NCBI RefSeq assembly: GCF_963678635.1
Contig: NC_087071.1
Span: 12,725,088-12,785,087 of the forward strand
Origin: Symsagittifera roscoffensis
Lineage: Eukaryota; Xenacoelomorpha; Acoela; Convolutidae
Length of the DNA: 60,000 nucleotides
Direction of reading: 5' to 3'
The first letter of the stretch is position 1, and every line of letters starts with the position of its first letter. Made by a program: the position numbers and the translations under genes. The notes below the pieces were generated by a model that ran no database searches, was not told the DNA's origin, and was given only the letters and a program-made list of their open reading frames with translations. Shown here in pieces: positions 36,240 through 46,729 of this stretch.

Positions 36240-37107
36240 TGTAACATTCGCCCAAATATCACACAACGACGGAGCGTAGAAAAAGTACCTATTAACGACT
36301 GGCAGGCGTCAGTTACCTTAATTCTACTCGTTTTTCACCGTCTCGACCTTGCCAGTTGATTTTCTGGTGTGTCTAGGGCAAAGTTAAAAGTTACCATTTT
36401 TAGGCCATCAGTCAAACGACTTTTGATCAGCTTTCGTTTACATGCGAACACAACCACATAGCTGAGTCTCGGATCCTCAGACTACGTGATTGTCATTAAA
36501 AACACGGCTCGAACAACCTATTTTTATATGTTTTTGTGTGACAGTTTTATATTAAATCCATTGGAGATGGATTGACCCTTTCCCTTTTCTAGCTACTCAT
36601 GCTCTGAAATAATAAATAATAACGGTGTTAATTAAGATCTATGACATTATAGCAGCTATATAGTCAATCTATACAGTCCCTTCACATAGACAGTCTCTGG
36701 GGGGACCAAGCCTCCACTCCCGTAATATTCTTGAGATAACACTCTTATCTCTTATAATTCGTGTCCCGGGAGGGTTCCGTGGTATATTTCTTCCCCCACT
36801 GAAGCCTCCTTCTCCACAAATATCCGTCGCTAAGGTACTTATCGTGTGTTATTGCCACGATAAGAGGCTTCGTAATTTTCTTGCTCGACTGTTCTTCACA
36901 ATCTCTATCGTGGTTCTGTTTTTGTCTTTTTATTCAAAATGGTCGTCTTTTCTCTATTTCTCAGAAATGTTCTTCTTCCAATCGAAATTTTAAAAATAAA
37001 AATTCTAGAACATTCTGACCCTCCGTCGCAACACTTTTTTGTTCATAAGGCCTTTAGTCACTCTTTTTTATGTCGCCGGAAGGTTGTGCTGTGTCATCTG
37101 GCAGAAT

Positions 37108-37151
37108 GGCACATACTCCCCGGACAAGTCTCCATCAATGTCCCTATTGAT
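37108..37151 (-). promoter_or_regulatory. LTR copy of the hairpin/GTCCGGGGAG module (copy C)
   Basis: Minus-strand inverted repeat ATCAATA-GGGA-CATTGAT (37151-37134) has base changes on both arms relative to the ORF1 version, keeping six of seven pairs. GTCCGGGGAG (37125-37116) and GTATGTGCCA follow. Confidence 0.5.
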
Positions 37152-37651
37152 CGCATAACACCGGGTTATCGTCAAGTAGTTATCCAGTTTTCTGTAATCA
37201 ATCTTACAAATCGCATAAGAAAATGAAATTTATCTACCCCCACCTCAACTCACTACGTGTTCACAAATGGCATCGTACTACATCTCACTGCCTTTCAACA
37301 TTTTCACAAAATTTGCACCATGAGGAGTGTCCTAGATAAAATTTCTTTTCTGACTACTTACGTCATCTCGCCATAAAACTTCTTTTCGCCTCTGATTAAA
37401 AAGTGGGACGTGGCACGGCCACGCACCCGTTAAAATTAACTTAACTTCACTCACCAAGTATAATCAGTCATCTATGCGGTCCTTTCAATATTAAAACTAA
37501 GAAACTCTGTGGCTAGGAAAGTTCTTGAGTTACCCACCCTTCTCGAGCGAGTTTACTCAAACTTACCATGTCGCCACACAGTGAATTTGTGTCTTACACA
37601 GGTTAAAAACTTCAGTCGTGAATAAATAGGTAAATATACTCACCTATGTTC

Positions 37652-37659
37652 CTTATATA
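37652..37659 (-). promoter_or_regulatory. TATA box in LTR of copy C
   Basis: GTATATAAGG on the minus strand, about 165 bases into the LTR. Confidence 0.5.
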
Positions 37660-37823
37660 CATACATAGATAGTAGTAACTAAAATCAATAATTTCAACAA
37701 TTTTAACAATTGCAACATTTTCAAAGTTTGGTCTGACCAAACTAGATCAAAACAAAAAGTTTCACAAGTTCAATAATCAAAACTTGGTTGATTGGTTTAA
37801 GTTTTAGCACACAAATACAATCA

Positions 37824-37850
37824 AGTTTTTTCTCCTTCTCTTCTCTTCTT
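37824..37850 (-). other. Polypurine tract (copy C)
   Basis: Minus strand AAAGAAGAGAAGAGAAGGAG followed by A-rich bases, directly before the LTR's opening TG at 37823. Confidence 0.6.
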
Positions 37851-37859
37851 TGGTCATCT

Positions 37860-38366
37860 TCATTCCATCATTTCTCCATCCTGATGTTCAGCGTCACTGT
37901 CTTCCAGGACTTTTTCTAACATGTCCAGAGAGTTGCGGGCCGTGCCCCAACCCTCCTGTTCCAGCAGCCTCGGTTTGCAACAAGGTAGCAAGTCCACATT
38001 CACCTTCTGCTCCCGGTTCCTGCAAAAGCTGTTGTGAAGACATAGGTTCACGTTTCGTTCTAGGTCAGCTCTTAAGACCTCTTTCTTCTCCTCTTCAGTA
38101 ACACAAGGCGTTCCAGCTACCCGCTTCACCGCTGTGGTGACCGCGTTTCTGTGCGTCAAGAATGCTCGTTTATAGGCTCCTGGTCCTATATCTAGCTGGA
38201 AAGATTGATAGGCTTCCGTGTTCCTTGACATGTGACGCTTCGCGCGTTCATACATCCAAGATGTCATCACTGCACGGAACCAAGGCATCAATCGTTGCCT
38301 TGACCATATTCTTTCAATGGCTTTAGGTATCCTCAGAACCTTGCAGGTGGTTCTGAAAAGATCCAA
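37860..38366 (-). pseudogene. ORF2 C-terminal tail (copy C)
   Basis: 168 codons matching the C-termini in copies A and B (FRTTCKVLRIP, FLTHRNAVTTAVKRV, NLCLHNSFCRNRE), ending in an acidic stretch (EDSDAEHQDGEMME). It is in the same frame as the upstream 701-codon segment and separated only by TAA 38367-38369, which is a nonsense mutation. Confidence 0.82.
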
Positions 38367-40472
38367 TTAATGACTCATCTTCGCGTTGATCAACTGCTCA
38401 GGAGTCGGCACGGCCGTCTCCTGCTGACTTGTGTCCGCGTTAGCCTCCAACCATCTCACTGCTAGCATGGCGCTAACCACCACGATTGACACTTGTTGAT
38501 TCTGATCGGGCAACCCCGTGGAGTACAATTCCTCCACGTCCCATACTAGGATCAGATTCCCGCGTTTGGGATACCACAAGGTCTGCGCCAAGCAGTGGCA
38601 AGGATACTCCCCATGGGTTCTCACTATGTTCCTTCGGGTCCGATACCCTGAGGCTCCCAGCAACGGTTCCACTTCCATCAGAATTCTATGTAAATCGTCT
38701 TTCTCTTCTATGGTGGGGAATTCAGTGGGTAACGCTCCACTCGCTTTCTGTTTCTGGAACTCACTCACGTTACCTTCGTTCAGTCTCATGAACTCTTCAC
38801 CCACAACGTCTTGCAACTCGCCTTCGGATCTCTTCGGGACTGCCCGAAAGATCTTTGCCAACAAGTCATATGACCTTTCTGACATTCTGGCCAACCTCAC
38901 GCACTTTGGCACAGAGAAAAGTTGGTCAACCAACACTTGTTGCGTCCTCGCATCCATTACCACCATGTGCGTAGGATACTTGCTATTACAATATGGCGCG
39001 GAGCTTGAACCCACCATATATTTTGAACCAGTAGGTCTGTGATAGGCTTCACTATCCTTCAGATTCATTTCATTTTCTAGAGTTTCTCGCCAGCCTCCAA
39101 TCTTCTGCTCTGTCTGCAATGCTCCAGGGAATATTTCCACGCTGAGGGACGTCACTATCTCATGGGCACGCTCCAGGCGCTCGAGCGATTCTATCGAACT
39201 CGTCATGCTACAAAATCCCAAGGCTGTGATCAGGTTTACGTCCGTCACCCCATGGCAGTCCGCGACCAACTCCATGGCACTCTTATCTGACATGCTCAAT
39301 CTCCCGTACAATCGTGCCAGTTGTCGATGCTGCTCGCTCAGCGTAATCAGGCAGTGTCCCAGGTTACAAACATGTCCTTCCATCCCACTGTGTTGAGCCA
39401 AGCATGTGCCTTGCTTCAACCAATTACTCGGTGTACCTTCCTCGGACAGCTCCGTGGACGGGTTGCTCTTCCTCTTCGTCAATCTCATGGCCAGCAGGTG
39501 ATGTATCATGGCCAGATCATGTAAACTCGCATCATCATCCCGGTCTAACATGATATCCGCGGTCATGTCCCAGATTAAGCCTGCGTTAGGATGGGGACAC
39601 CAGGAAGGCTTCATGAGTTCCCACATCACTACTAGACTGGTTTTCAAGGGACTGTCCCAAGAACCACAATCAAAACTCACTTGCCCTTTTAGCTCGGGAA
39701 TCGAGGGTTCGACCACTCGTTCTTCCAAAATAATTCCCAGCTTGGGTTGTTCTACCATCAGCATTCCGATTTCCTTAATCCGTTCAACCCAGAAGTTGAG
39801 CACTGTGACTTGCTCATAGTCGAAGTAAGCTTCCCTGGCTTCTTCATTCACGAAGGGATTATACGCTATCCCCGGTATGCCAGACATATATTGGAACGAC
39901 TTCAGTTTCCCTAGTGTTGCAAACTCTTTCTGTCCTCTGACCGCTTCAATCAAGTCTCGGCTCACTTTCAATTCTTTGTTGGAGTATCTTCTCACCTCTT
40001 CCAACTTGCGATAGCTTTCCATATCATTCGACTCCTTGCTTGGCACGGTCAATGGCATGTCCTGATATAGCTCTAGGAGTGCCCTAAGGAAGTTCCTTTC
40101 GCAATCAACTCCCTTTTGCCGAATGATCTTTATACATTCTCCCAAAACAGGAGTGGGGATACGATCCACCACGAACCTGACAAAGCAAAGGGCATCCTTT
40201 CGCTTAGCCCATGCTATCGCTGAATCGTCTTTTGAGATCAATGCTCGCAGAGCTTCCATCAATTCTAGCTCCTGTTCTCGTGATCTCGAGTCATTACTGG
40301 CTTCATACTCCGCCTTCTTGATGCCCATCAAGCACCAAGCCAGTCGTACTTGTAGATCAGTTCTCGTGCATGGATGAGCTAGGTATGCTGCCACCGTCGC
40401 AGGTGCATGCATCGTCTCATCGAAGTATTTCTGGAGGGCCGCCCTCCAAGAAACCTCTAGCAGTTTTTCCAA
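38367..40472 (-). CDS. ORF2 part 4: helical region with Cys/His clusters (copy C)
   Basis: Aligns with 14600-16640 of copy A: LAWCLMGI, YMSGIPGIAYNPF, KPSWCPHPNAGLI. The Cys/His clusters are conserved in kind (CLAQHSGMEGHVCNLGHC; HGEYPCHCLAQTLWYP), which supports metal binding or a structural role. FSVPKCVRLARMSERS is shared with copy A. Function unknown. The listed start is a TTG just inside a frameshift at about 40495; the true reading comes from the segment at 40499-41917. Confidence 0.78.
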   Translation of the reverse strand: MEKLLEVSWRAALQKYFDETMHAPATVAAYLAHPCTRTDLQVRLAWCLMGIKKAEYEASNDSRSREQELELMEALRALISKDDSAIAWAKRKDALCFVRFVVDRIPTPVLGECIKIIRQKGVDCERNFLRALLELYQDMPLTVPSKESNDMESYRKLEEVRRYSNKELKVSRDLIEAVRGQKEFATLGKLKSFQYMSGIPGIAYNPFVNEEAREAYFDYEQVTVLNFWVERIKEIGMLMVEQPKLGIILEERVVEPSIPELKGQVSFDCGSWDSPLKTSLVVMWELMKPSWCPHPNAGLIWDMTADIMLDRDDDASLHDLAMIHHLLAMRLTKRKSNPSTELSEEGTPSNWLKQGTCLAQHSGMEGHVCNLGHCLITLSEQHRQLARLYGRLSMSDKSAMELVADCHGVTDVNLITALGFCSMTSSIESLERLERAHEIVTSLSVEIFPGALQTEQKIGGWRETLENEMNLKDSEAYHRPTGSKYMVGSSSAPYCNSKYPTHMVVMDARTQQVLVDQLFSVPKCVRLARMSERSYDLLAKIFRAVPKRSEGELQDVVGEEFMRLNEGNVSEFQKQKASGALPTEFPTIEEKDDLHRILMEVEPLLGASGYRTRRNIVRTHGEYPCHCLAQTLWYPKRGNLILVWDVEELYSTGLPDQNQQVSIVVVSAMLAVRWLEANADTSQQETAVPTPEQLINAKMSH

Positions 40473-40498
40473 TCCAACTTCGTTCGCTTATGATGACA

Positions 40499-41917
40499 TT
40501 ACCGTGTCATACTCTTTCGATTGAAGTTAGAGTTCTCCGTAAGCCCTTTCAGATATTCTTGCATGGCTCGCTTCTCGCTCCAAGCCATCAGGTGCCCTCT
40601 CGCGGAGTTCCTCGCTTTCAACATCTCCACATAACCCCCTGCCGGATCTCCCATGTGGACCGATTCCGGCACAGTTATTCGACTGTACTCGACCACGTCG
40701 AGTTGTCCTTCCAGTTTCCACTTGGCCATGTTGATTCGCGAGGGCCTATTATCTTCAAGTCCTCCAGATCCACATTGACTGATGATTTCCATTTCTAACT
40801 TAGTGTCTGCCAGGGTTCGCGCCGTCTTCTTCGATCTTGTGGCGGTTACTGTCAGACCTGCCAAGAGCATAGGGGGTATCAGGTTTTCTTTTTCTCCCCC
40901 GGCTGGTGTCGCACCATCTCCTTGCCCGCTCTCGCCTGACCGACCTGCGCTCGTTAAAGAGGTCACCACTGCGCTGGCTCTCGACTTCACCACTCTCGGG
41001 TTCATGGCTCGACTCCCTGTCTTTCCTTTCAGTCTCTTCAGCCCTTTTTTGGCTCGTTTAACAAGTAACTTCTTTGTGCCCTGCTGGTCATCGGCACTGT
41101 CTTCTGTAACTGACTCGGTCAGAACATCCGACTCCATGGAGTTCACTATTTTCTCCAGGACCTCACGCATGATGGGTTGATTCAATCCCACCTTCATTAT
41201 GGATTGTGTCCCATATCTTCGTATCACGTCCCACGATTTTTCCATGAAGTTCACTCGGCTCCAGGTTGCTCCTGTCTTGCCTTCCAGCTCCATTTGATAT
41301 CTTTCCCATTCCTCTTCTGGTAACGTACTGAGGAACGATATCTTCATCGACTCTTCGATTTTACTCCTCCTCGGTGATACATGAAGCAGTTTCTGCGGAT
41401 CCTTGCTTCGGCACTCTCTAGCCTGGCTTATTGGGTCCATCGGAGATAGATCGGCCGACGCCTCCTTTGTAGGAGACATGAAGGACGATGGTGCCATCAG
41501 CAATAAATTCCCATCGACTTCCCCATCGTCGTCTTCACTGAACCGGTATTCTAGCAAGTCCCTTTCCAACGCTCCTAGATCGGTCTCTCCCAGTTTCTCC
41601 GTCTTACTTCCGGTCCCGTCATCGTTATCGTCCTGATCCATCAATTCATCGTCGTCCGCATCAGGTTTCGGCTTGGGTTCCGAGGGTCCTTGTCGTGCGT
41701 CTGTGCCCGAATCCGGCCGAGCCGGTACGGCCATGTCTCCTGCGTGATAAAACAATTCATCATCCACCAGGAATTTTACTAACTCCTCGCCATGTGGAGC
41801 CAGGTCTTCTATCGTTATATATGAGCCTCCTCTGCTCTCCCTTGTCACCTCCAGCATCACTAATTTCGCTTCTCCTGACCACTTCAGTCTCGATAAGTCA
41901 TCCCCGGAAGAATACAC
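40499..41917 (-). CDS. ORF2 part 3/4 junction: acidic, disordered and basic regions (copy C)
   Basis: Here the region that in copy A is split between 13964 and 14008 is one open frame, showing that ORF2 is continuous across it. It has an acidic run (DADDDELMDQDDNDDG), a helical block (FLSTLPEEEWERYQMELEGK) matching DADAWRRFLSNFNRE in copy A, a Lys/Arg-rich run (KRAKKGLKRLKGK) that could be a nuclear signal or bind nucleic acid, and a polar tail. The end at 40499 is a frameshift relative to copy A. Confidence 0.72.
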   Translation of the reverse strand: MYSSGDDLSRLKWSGEAKLVMLEVTRESRGGSYITIEDLAPHGEELVKFLVDDELFYHAGDMAVPARPDSGTDARQGPSEPKPKPDADDDELMDQDDNDDGTGSKTEKLGETDLGALERDLLEYRFSEDDDGEVDGNLLLMAPSSFMSPTKEASADLSPMDPISQARECRSKDPQKLLHVSPRRSKIEESMKISFLSTLPEEEWERYQMELEGKTGATWSRVNFMEKSWDVIRRYGTQSIMKVGLNQPIMREVLEKIVNSMESDVLTESVTEDSADDQQGTKKLLVKRAKKGLKRLKGKTGSRAMNPRVVKSRASAVVTSLTSAGRSGESGQGDGATPAGGEKENLIPPMLLAGLTVTATRSKKTARTLADTKLEMEIISQCGSGGLEDNRPSRINMAKWKLEGQLDVVEYSRITVPESVHMGDPAGGYVEMLKARNSARGHLMAWSEKRAMQEYLKGLTENSNFNRKSMTR

Positions 41918-43104
41918 TTCGTTCCACGTTTCAGCCGAGACCTCTGGTCTCCTGGAGGTAGTGCCTTGATTTTTTTCCTGCTCCAGGCATCGGGGAATGA
42001 GAAGTCAAACGTATGCGCGGCGGCAGCGTTCCAGCTGATGAAGCGCGGCTCCATCCCTCCACTCCACTTCAGCATTCTCTTCTCTGCGTCACGAGCTGCT
42101 CCGATGCGAGGGGCAATGATGGGAGACGTGGCTCCCAACAACATCCTCCTTATCTGTGGATATCGAGGGCATTGGTCCGGCAGCGGCCTGGACCCAGGAA
42201 GCCATGTTTGTTGATTCTCTTTCGCGTGGGCGTAGGCTCCTGGCAATTGAGGTACTCCCATATCCTCTCCTGTATCTTTCACCACTGGTCTCAAATTCCA
42301 AAGTTTTGGGTTAAACTGGATGTGGGACAGATCCTCACGGCCCATTCGGCATTTGAAGTGGTTGTTGAAGTCCATCAACACCCAGCCTGGCTCTGCTATT
42401 CTTCCGAACAGCCTATCGTCGCTAGCTAGCTTTCTCAGTTCACTCTGCTCTACCCAATTCAGCCCGGAACAATCCACGACTGAGACCAGGTTGACGTACA
42501 ACACCGAATTCCTGTACGCTTTAACTTGCACATCCGGGAACGCAAAAGACATCACCGGTCCATACACCACTGTGACGAATTCCCTCAGTCCGTGGACCAG
42601 AGCCAACGGATCAATCCGCATCATGACAGCTAAGTCTGTTAGTAAGGGCATGCCACAATACTGCTTGCATTCGCCTGCGTTCGTCGCAACTTTGTCTTCT
42701 CCTGTGACGCTTCTGTTCTGTTGCAAGAGGTATTGAAGCAGGAGAGTCCTCCAGTCTTTCATCTTCTTGAGCGAGGCGGTTTCCAATTGTGCATTGAACT
42801 CACGATTGGGTCCCTGTAGTTGTTCAGGGTAGCGCAACAGCACAAGCAAGTCTCCCAGTCGACCGTAGGTCATGGCAATCAGAGTCAGGAGTCCATCCAA
42901 TCTCAAATCTGCCAACGCTTGGGTAAAGAGGTTTGCCGGTCCTTTCACAAAGTTTTCATGACCAAATGTCACGTATAAGGCTATCACCAGGCCAATCGAC
43001 AACTTCCTAATGTCCTTGACGAAACTCGCGATCAGGTTCCTAGATGCCTTCGGATAGCACGTCGATAGGAAAGATGGCGTCCATCCCACTCCCATTCCAC
43101 CCAA
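41884..43104 (-). CDS. ORF2 part 2/3 junction: unknown globular region (copy C)
   Basis: Reads through the point where copy A has TAA at 12156, joining its parts 2 and 3. Shared motifs are LLLQYLLQQNRSVTGE, PLLTDLAVMM, VYGPVMSFAFPD and VKAYRNS. It is separated from the upstream segment by TGA 43117-43119 in the same frame. It overlaps the next segment at 41884-41917, which marks a frameshift. No known family recognised. Confidence 0.72.
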   Translation of the reverse strand: MGGMGVGWTPSFLSTCYPKASRNLIASFVKDIRKLSIGLVIALYVTFGHENFVKGPANLFTQALADLRLDGLLTLIAMTYGRLGDLLVLLRYPEQLQGPNREFNAQLETASLKKMKDWRTLLLQYLLQQNRSVTGEDKVATNAGECKQYCGMPLLTDLAVMMRIDPLALVHGLREFVTVVYGPVMSFAFPDVQVKAYRNSVLYVNLVSVVDCSGLNWVEQSELRKLASDDRLFGRIAEPGWVLMDFNNHFKCRMGREDLSHIQFNPKLWNLRPVVKDTGEDMGVPQLPGAYAHAKENQQTWLPGSRPLPDQCPRYPQIRRMLLGATSPIIAPRIGAARDAEKRMLKWSGGMEPRFISWNAAAAHTFDFSFPDAWSRKKIKALPPGDQRSRLKRGTKCILPGMTYRD

Positions 43105-43116
43105 GATGGCATCTGA

Positions 43117-44556
43117 TCATTCATACTGTGCCTTCGTGGCCAGCACGTCAGCTTGGAACTTGTCCAGCGACATCGTGTTTACGTCTTGCATCAGTTTCAA
43201 CATCTTGCCTCCAGCCAACTCCCGGGCATCAAATAGATTCTTCAGATACACGTGTATCTCTTTAATTATTGCCGGCGCATGCTCGAACGCGTCCTCACCC
43301 AAGGTACACAGCCTCGGTGACAAATACAACCATACGTTGTTGTGCGGCTTCGTACGCAAAGCCATTGCCATGAGGTCCTCCTCCGCTGACGTCATGTTCT
43401 TTCTGATCATCCTTCCCTGCTCATTTTCTGCATGATCCATCTGTCTGAACCAGAGATCATCAGCCACCTGTTGTACTAACAGATGATCGTCATCTACCCC
43501 TGGTCTTAACTTCAGTAATCTGGCGAAGTTGGACAGCTCCAACCCCAGAACTTCGTCTAGCACCAACCGAGTTGTGCTACAATCTCTGAGCCCCTGTATG
43601 GCATTCGAAATGTCAGCCCAAACGGCGGGAAGCTCAGATCGGGACGGATAGTAATTGTCCGGGTCCACCACTCTGTTTGGGGCAGGAATTATCACGTTGA
43701 ATATCCCCTCTGCTATCGTTGTGACCATTGTGTACACAAATTGAAGGGGTTCTGGCAACGCAGCGTAGCCTGGTGACAATACAAAGATCACCTTCACCAC
43801 ATTCATGGTGAAGCGTTGTCTTGCTGCTGCTTCTACCTCGGCCATCGCCGAGAGCAGTGTCATTATCGCCTCCCCTATAACCTCGTTACTCGGGATCGAC
43901 CCATCCGTCAGATGTGACAATAAGCCCCTGCTTTGCAGATGATCATTTGAGCCTGCAATCACTATTACCTGCGGCTCCATACTGACCACCCTTCGCACAC
44001 TTATCATCATGCCGATTGCTTGTCCCCAGTCCAATTTAGGTGCCGTCAAGAAAATCACATCAGGCCAGAAGAGAGAACGGGGCGTGTGGAGATAATCGGA
44101 GCCGGCCACAATCAGATACTTGGCAGCCTTCATGTCCAAGGGATCATAAGCTGCAAAAAGGCCATCGCCTATCGGGGCCTTCAGGTTCCCATATCTCTTA
44201 TCGTCTCCAACCACTGTTGTCGTTCGGGGGTAATCCCTCGAATACTCGCCAGGCGTCTGACCGGGTGGTTTAGCGAATTGTCTGTACATCTTGTGATGTT
44301 TGTTATTGGGCTTGTTCTCCGTCTGGAATTTGCCCTTGCGAGCAGGTGGCGTCCTTTCCCGGGTCCTATCTCGAACATCGGTGAGCGACCGGGTGTTTAA
44401 GGGTCCAAAGGTATTGTCATGAGGCAATCCATTCAAGTCTACATGTCGGAGTGAGGTCGAGGAGCTGAATTTCTCCTGCTCTGCTAGCAGCCAATCCACG
44501 CCCGGTATCCGATAAAGTCGCGATACTGTGGGACTTTCTCCGCCAGTCATTCTCAT
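43117..44556 (-). CDS. ORF2 part 2: second, degenerate SGNH-like domain (copy C)
   Basis: KYLIVAGSDYLHTP, VIVIAGSNDHLQSRG and VIIPAPNR mark the same degenerate SGNH-like domain as in copy A. GSND here is close to a true block III (GxND), while the block I serine is displaced (AGSD rather than GDS) and no DxxH is seen. The N-terminal 100 residues are basic and Pro-rich. It overlaps the SGNH segment by 140 bases in another frame; by comparison with copy A the true path shifts frame at about 44550. Confidence 0.72.
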   Translation of the reverse strand: MRMTGGESPTVSRLYRIPGVDWLLAEQEKFSSSTSLRHVDLNGLPHDNTFGPLNTRSLTDVRDRTRERTPPARKGKFQTENKPNNKHHKMYRQFAKPPGQTPGEYSRDYPRTTTVVGDDKRYGNLKAPIGDGLFAAYDPLDMKAAKYLIVAGSDYLHTPRSLFWPDVIFLTAPKLDWGQAIGMMISVRRVVSMEPQVIVIAGSNDHLQSRGLLSHLTDGSIPSNEVIGEAIMTLLSAMAEVEAAARQRFTMNVVKVIFVLSPGYAALPEPLQFVYTMVTTIAEGIFNVIIPAPNRVVDPDNYYPSRSELPAVWADISNAIQGLRDCSTTRLVLDEVLGLELSNFARLLKLRPGVDDDHLLVQQVADDLWFRQMDHAENEQGRMIRKNMTSAEEDLMAMALRTKPHNNVWLYLSPRLCTLGEDAFEHAPAIIKEIHVYLKNLFDARELAGGKMLKLMQDVNTMSLDKFQADVLATKAQYE

Positions 44557-46729
44557 TGCGTCCTCCCGACCGACACGTCAAGGTATTCATGTTCAATTTC
44601 GCCGACATGTCCGTCTTATATTGACCCCAATGACTAGGATCTGATCTATTCCAAAGCAGCCTGCTGCCTGATTCGATTCCCTCCGCTGGCACGGTACTTG
44701 TAGACGGTCCTGCTGTCGAAGCAGGATTTGTCGTGGCAGGCGAATCGTTCCTCCTAGACGCGGTCTGGGAGTTATTCCTGTTGTTCTGTTCCACCGATCT
44801 GCCGAGTCGGCTTCCAATCGATTGCGGCCTGGGAGGAGGAGCAGTCCCTAGCCTGTCTCTCACGTTCGAGCTCGGAGCGACGGTTGCGGCTCCAACCGTC
44901 TCCGTTGCCAAGGGCCCTAGACGGTTGGCGAGGGATTCGGGCACGGTTGCCCTTATTCTACTCCCTCCGGTCGAATTGGTCCGAGCCAAAGAACCGGTCG
45001 TCCTCGACTCTTGCTCCGCTTCCCTCAATTGCGTCTGAAACACATCATTAATCCAATGCCTCCCTCGTTGGGTATTGAAGTGCACTCCATCTTTAGTGAG
45101 CGCGATGTGGTCAGTCATGCGCAGCATATTTTCGAGATCCAGGAGTCGCAACTCGCCAGGGTTGTTTCTCACCAGACTGCGGGTCATTTCTTTCCACCGC
45201 GTCACATTGCCATTCATGAAATCTGCAGCTATGGTGCCCACCAAAGGATTTGGTGGTATCGTGCACAGGATCACGAGCTTGGGTCTGTACTTTTCTTTCA
45301 ATTCGTTCAAGAGACACACCAATAGAGGTTCCCACTTGTTCTCCGGAGTCACGGGGGCTCTCGAGACGTCATTGGTCCCCAGCATTATTATTAATGTATC
45401 CAAATGATCCTCGCTCTGGAACTCCATCATTTTGATGACCTGAGCCACTGAGGCTCCTCCAAAGGACAGAATGGTAGTCTGACCATAGACGAAGATCTCA
45501 TTCAGATCTCTCACCAAACTGTCTCCAATGATCAAATGGCGACTCCCTGGGGGAATTACCTGGTCGTTCGTGGCGGGGTTCCAGCTCATGTCATTCAGGC
45601 AGGCTCGAGGATGCTCGGCTGGCACTTGCGTGAACTGATGACGTGCCATCAGATTCTTCCTGATGTCTACCACGCGAGACTTCTCAAAGACTCCACCAGG
45701 CGCAGAACACGCTATCGTGCGGGTTGTTCGCTCCGAGCTATTTGATGAATGATCACGACGTTGGGAAGGAACGATCCTAACCAGTGTCCGCTCAGTGCCT
45801 ATGTTGATCTCATCCATCGCGGCTCTGGCCACTTGGTTAATTGATTCCTGAAATTGAGGAGCTAGATAGGTGTCAGAAGGGTCTGGTATCGTGAACCTCT
45901 GACTCGAAGCAGACGGTCGTGTCTGCTGAGGAGCCTCGGGCCCCCTTGATGCACGCAAATCCAGAACCTCAGGTCCTCTCGATGCGCATAGCTCCTGCGC
46001 TGTTGTCCTGGGGCGTGTGTCGTTGGATCCCTCTGAGGATCTCATGCTCGCCAGGACTTCCGGTGACACTTGGCTCACCTTCGCCATATACAGCTCCTTC
46101 AGGTGCTTTATTTCATCCTCCTTATAAGCCACCTGCAGATCTTCGTATTTCTTCTTCCATTCGTCCCTCTCTCGAGCTATTGCCCTATACTCCTGGAGTT
46201 TGGCACACAGCTCGCTCTGATCTTTCTCCTTCTTTTCCAGCGTCTCGATCGTCTCTGACGTCTGGATCTCTATCTCGCTCACTCTCACTTTCTTCAAAGG
46301 AGGAGCAGTTGTAGGAGAGTCGACCGAATGTGACGGGCCTGGCCCATCACGTTGTCTCTTCGCTCCGATGAGTGGCTGCGCCGGTTGGACTGGTAAGGGC
46401 ATCTCACCTAGCCGGTGGTCCCTCTGCTCACCTAGTCCTGGCTCACGAGCCAGGTCGTGGCCAGACATTTCTCCACGCCTCCATCTCATCAATCGGTTGC
46501 GGCCTCTCTCGGCGGTCCCGGACTCACCGAAGGCCAACATCAACACGACTTCCGTAGGGCGATTCCCTCGACCCTCTCGTCCTAGTGCATTAAGGAGCGC
46601 GACCACAAACATCGCCAACCCCGGGTCTTCTCGTGTGAAATCACAATCGATCAGCCGCTGATAGATCTCGTCTAGAGTCGCTCTTAGACTCGCTGAGAGG
46701 AATTCCATGAGTTCGTTCGTGTCACCCAT
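44417..46729 (-). CDS. ORF2 part 1: coiled coil and SGNH/GDSL hydrolase (copy C)
   Basis: Starts ATG 46729 (MGDTNELMEFLS). The order is as in copy A: N-terminal domain (TLDEIYQRLIDCDF), coiled coil at about residues 155-215, then a complete SGNH hydrolase with HLIIGDSLVRDL, LSFGGASVAQ, IIMLGTNDVSRAP and TKDGVHFNTQRG. All catalytic residues are preserved despite wide divergence, which argues that the enzyme is used by the element. A Ser/Pro-rich linker follows. The last 45 or so residues before 44417 lie after the frameshift at about 44550 and are not genuine. Confidence 0.87.
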   Translation of the reverse strand: MGDTNELMEFLSASLRATLDEIYQRLIDCDFTREDPGLAMFVVALLNALGREGRGNRPTEVVLMLAFGESGTAERGRNRLMRWRRGEMSGHDLAREPGLGEQRDHRLGEMPLPVQPAQPLIGAKRQRDGPGPSHSVDSPTTAPPLKKVRVSEIEIQTSETIETLEKKEKDQSELCAKLQEYRAIARERDEWKKKYEDLQVAYKEDEIKHLKELYMAKVSQVSPEVLASMRSSEGSNDTRPRTTAQELCASRGPEVLDLRASRGPEAPQQTRPSASSQRFTIPDPSDTYLAPQFQESINQVARAAMDEINIGTERTLVRIVPSQRRDHSSNSSERTTRTIACSAPGGVFEKSRVVDIRKNLMARHQFTQVPAEHPRACLNDMSWNPATNDQVIPPGSRHLIIGDSLVRDLNEIFVYGQTTILSFGGASVAQVIKMMEFQSEDHLDTLIIMLGTNDVSRAPVTPENKWEPLLVCLLNELKEKYRPKLVILCTIPPNPLVGTIAADFMNGNVTRWKEMTRSLVRNNPGELRLLDLENMLRMTDHIALTKDGVHFNTQRGRHWINDVFQTQLREAEQESRTTGSLARTNSTGGSRIRATVPESLANRLGPLATETVGAATVAPSSNVRDRLGTAPPPRPQSIGSRLGRSVEQNNRNNSQTASRRNDSPATTNPASTAGPSTSTVPAEGIESGSRLLWNRSDPSHWGQYKTDMSAKLNMNTLTCRSGGRNENDWRRKSHSIATLSDTGRGLAASRAGEIQLLDLTPTCRLEWIAS

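Larger units (their letters stand above)
36240..37823 (-). repeat. 3' LTR of copy C
   Basis: On the minus strand it opens TGATTGTATTTG after a polypurine tract and ends GGGCGAATGTTACA at 36240, about 1.58 kb. The segment 36240-36475 repeats at 59766-60000 with only a few differences. A TATA box (TATATAAG) is at 37659-37652. Confidence 0.82.

Noticed and set aside
36939-37226. 95-codon plus-strand open frame in the copy C LTR
   Set aside because: It overlaps the hairpin/decamer module but in a different frame from the antisense frames of copies A and B, so it is not evidence for a shared protein.
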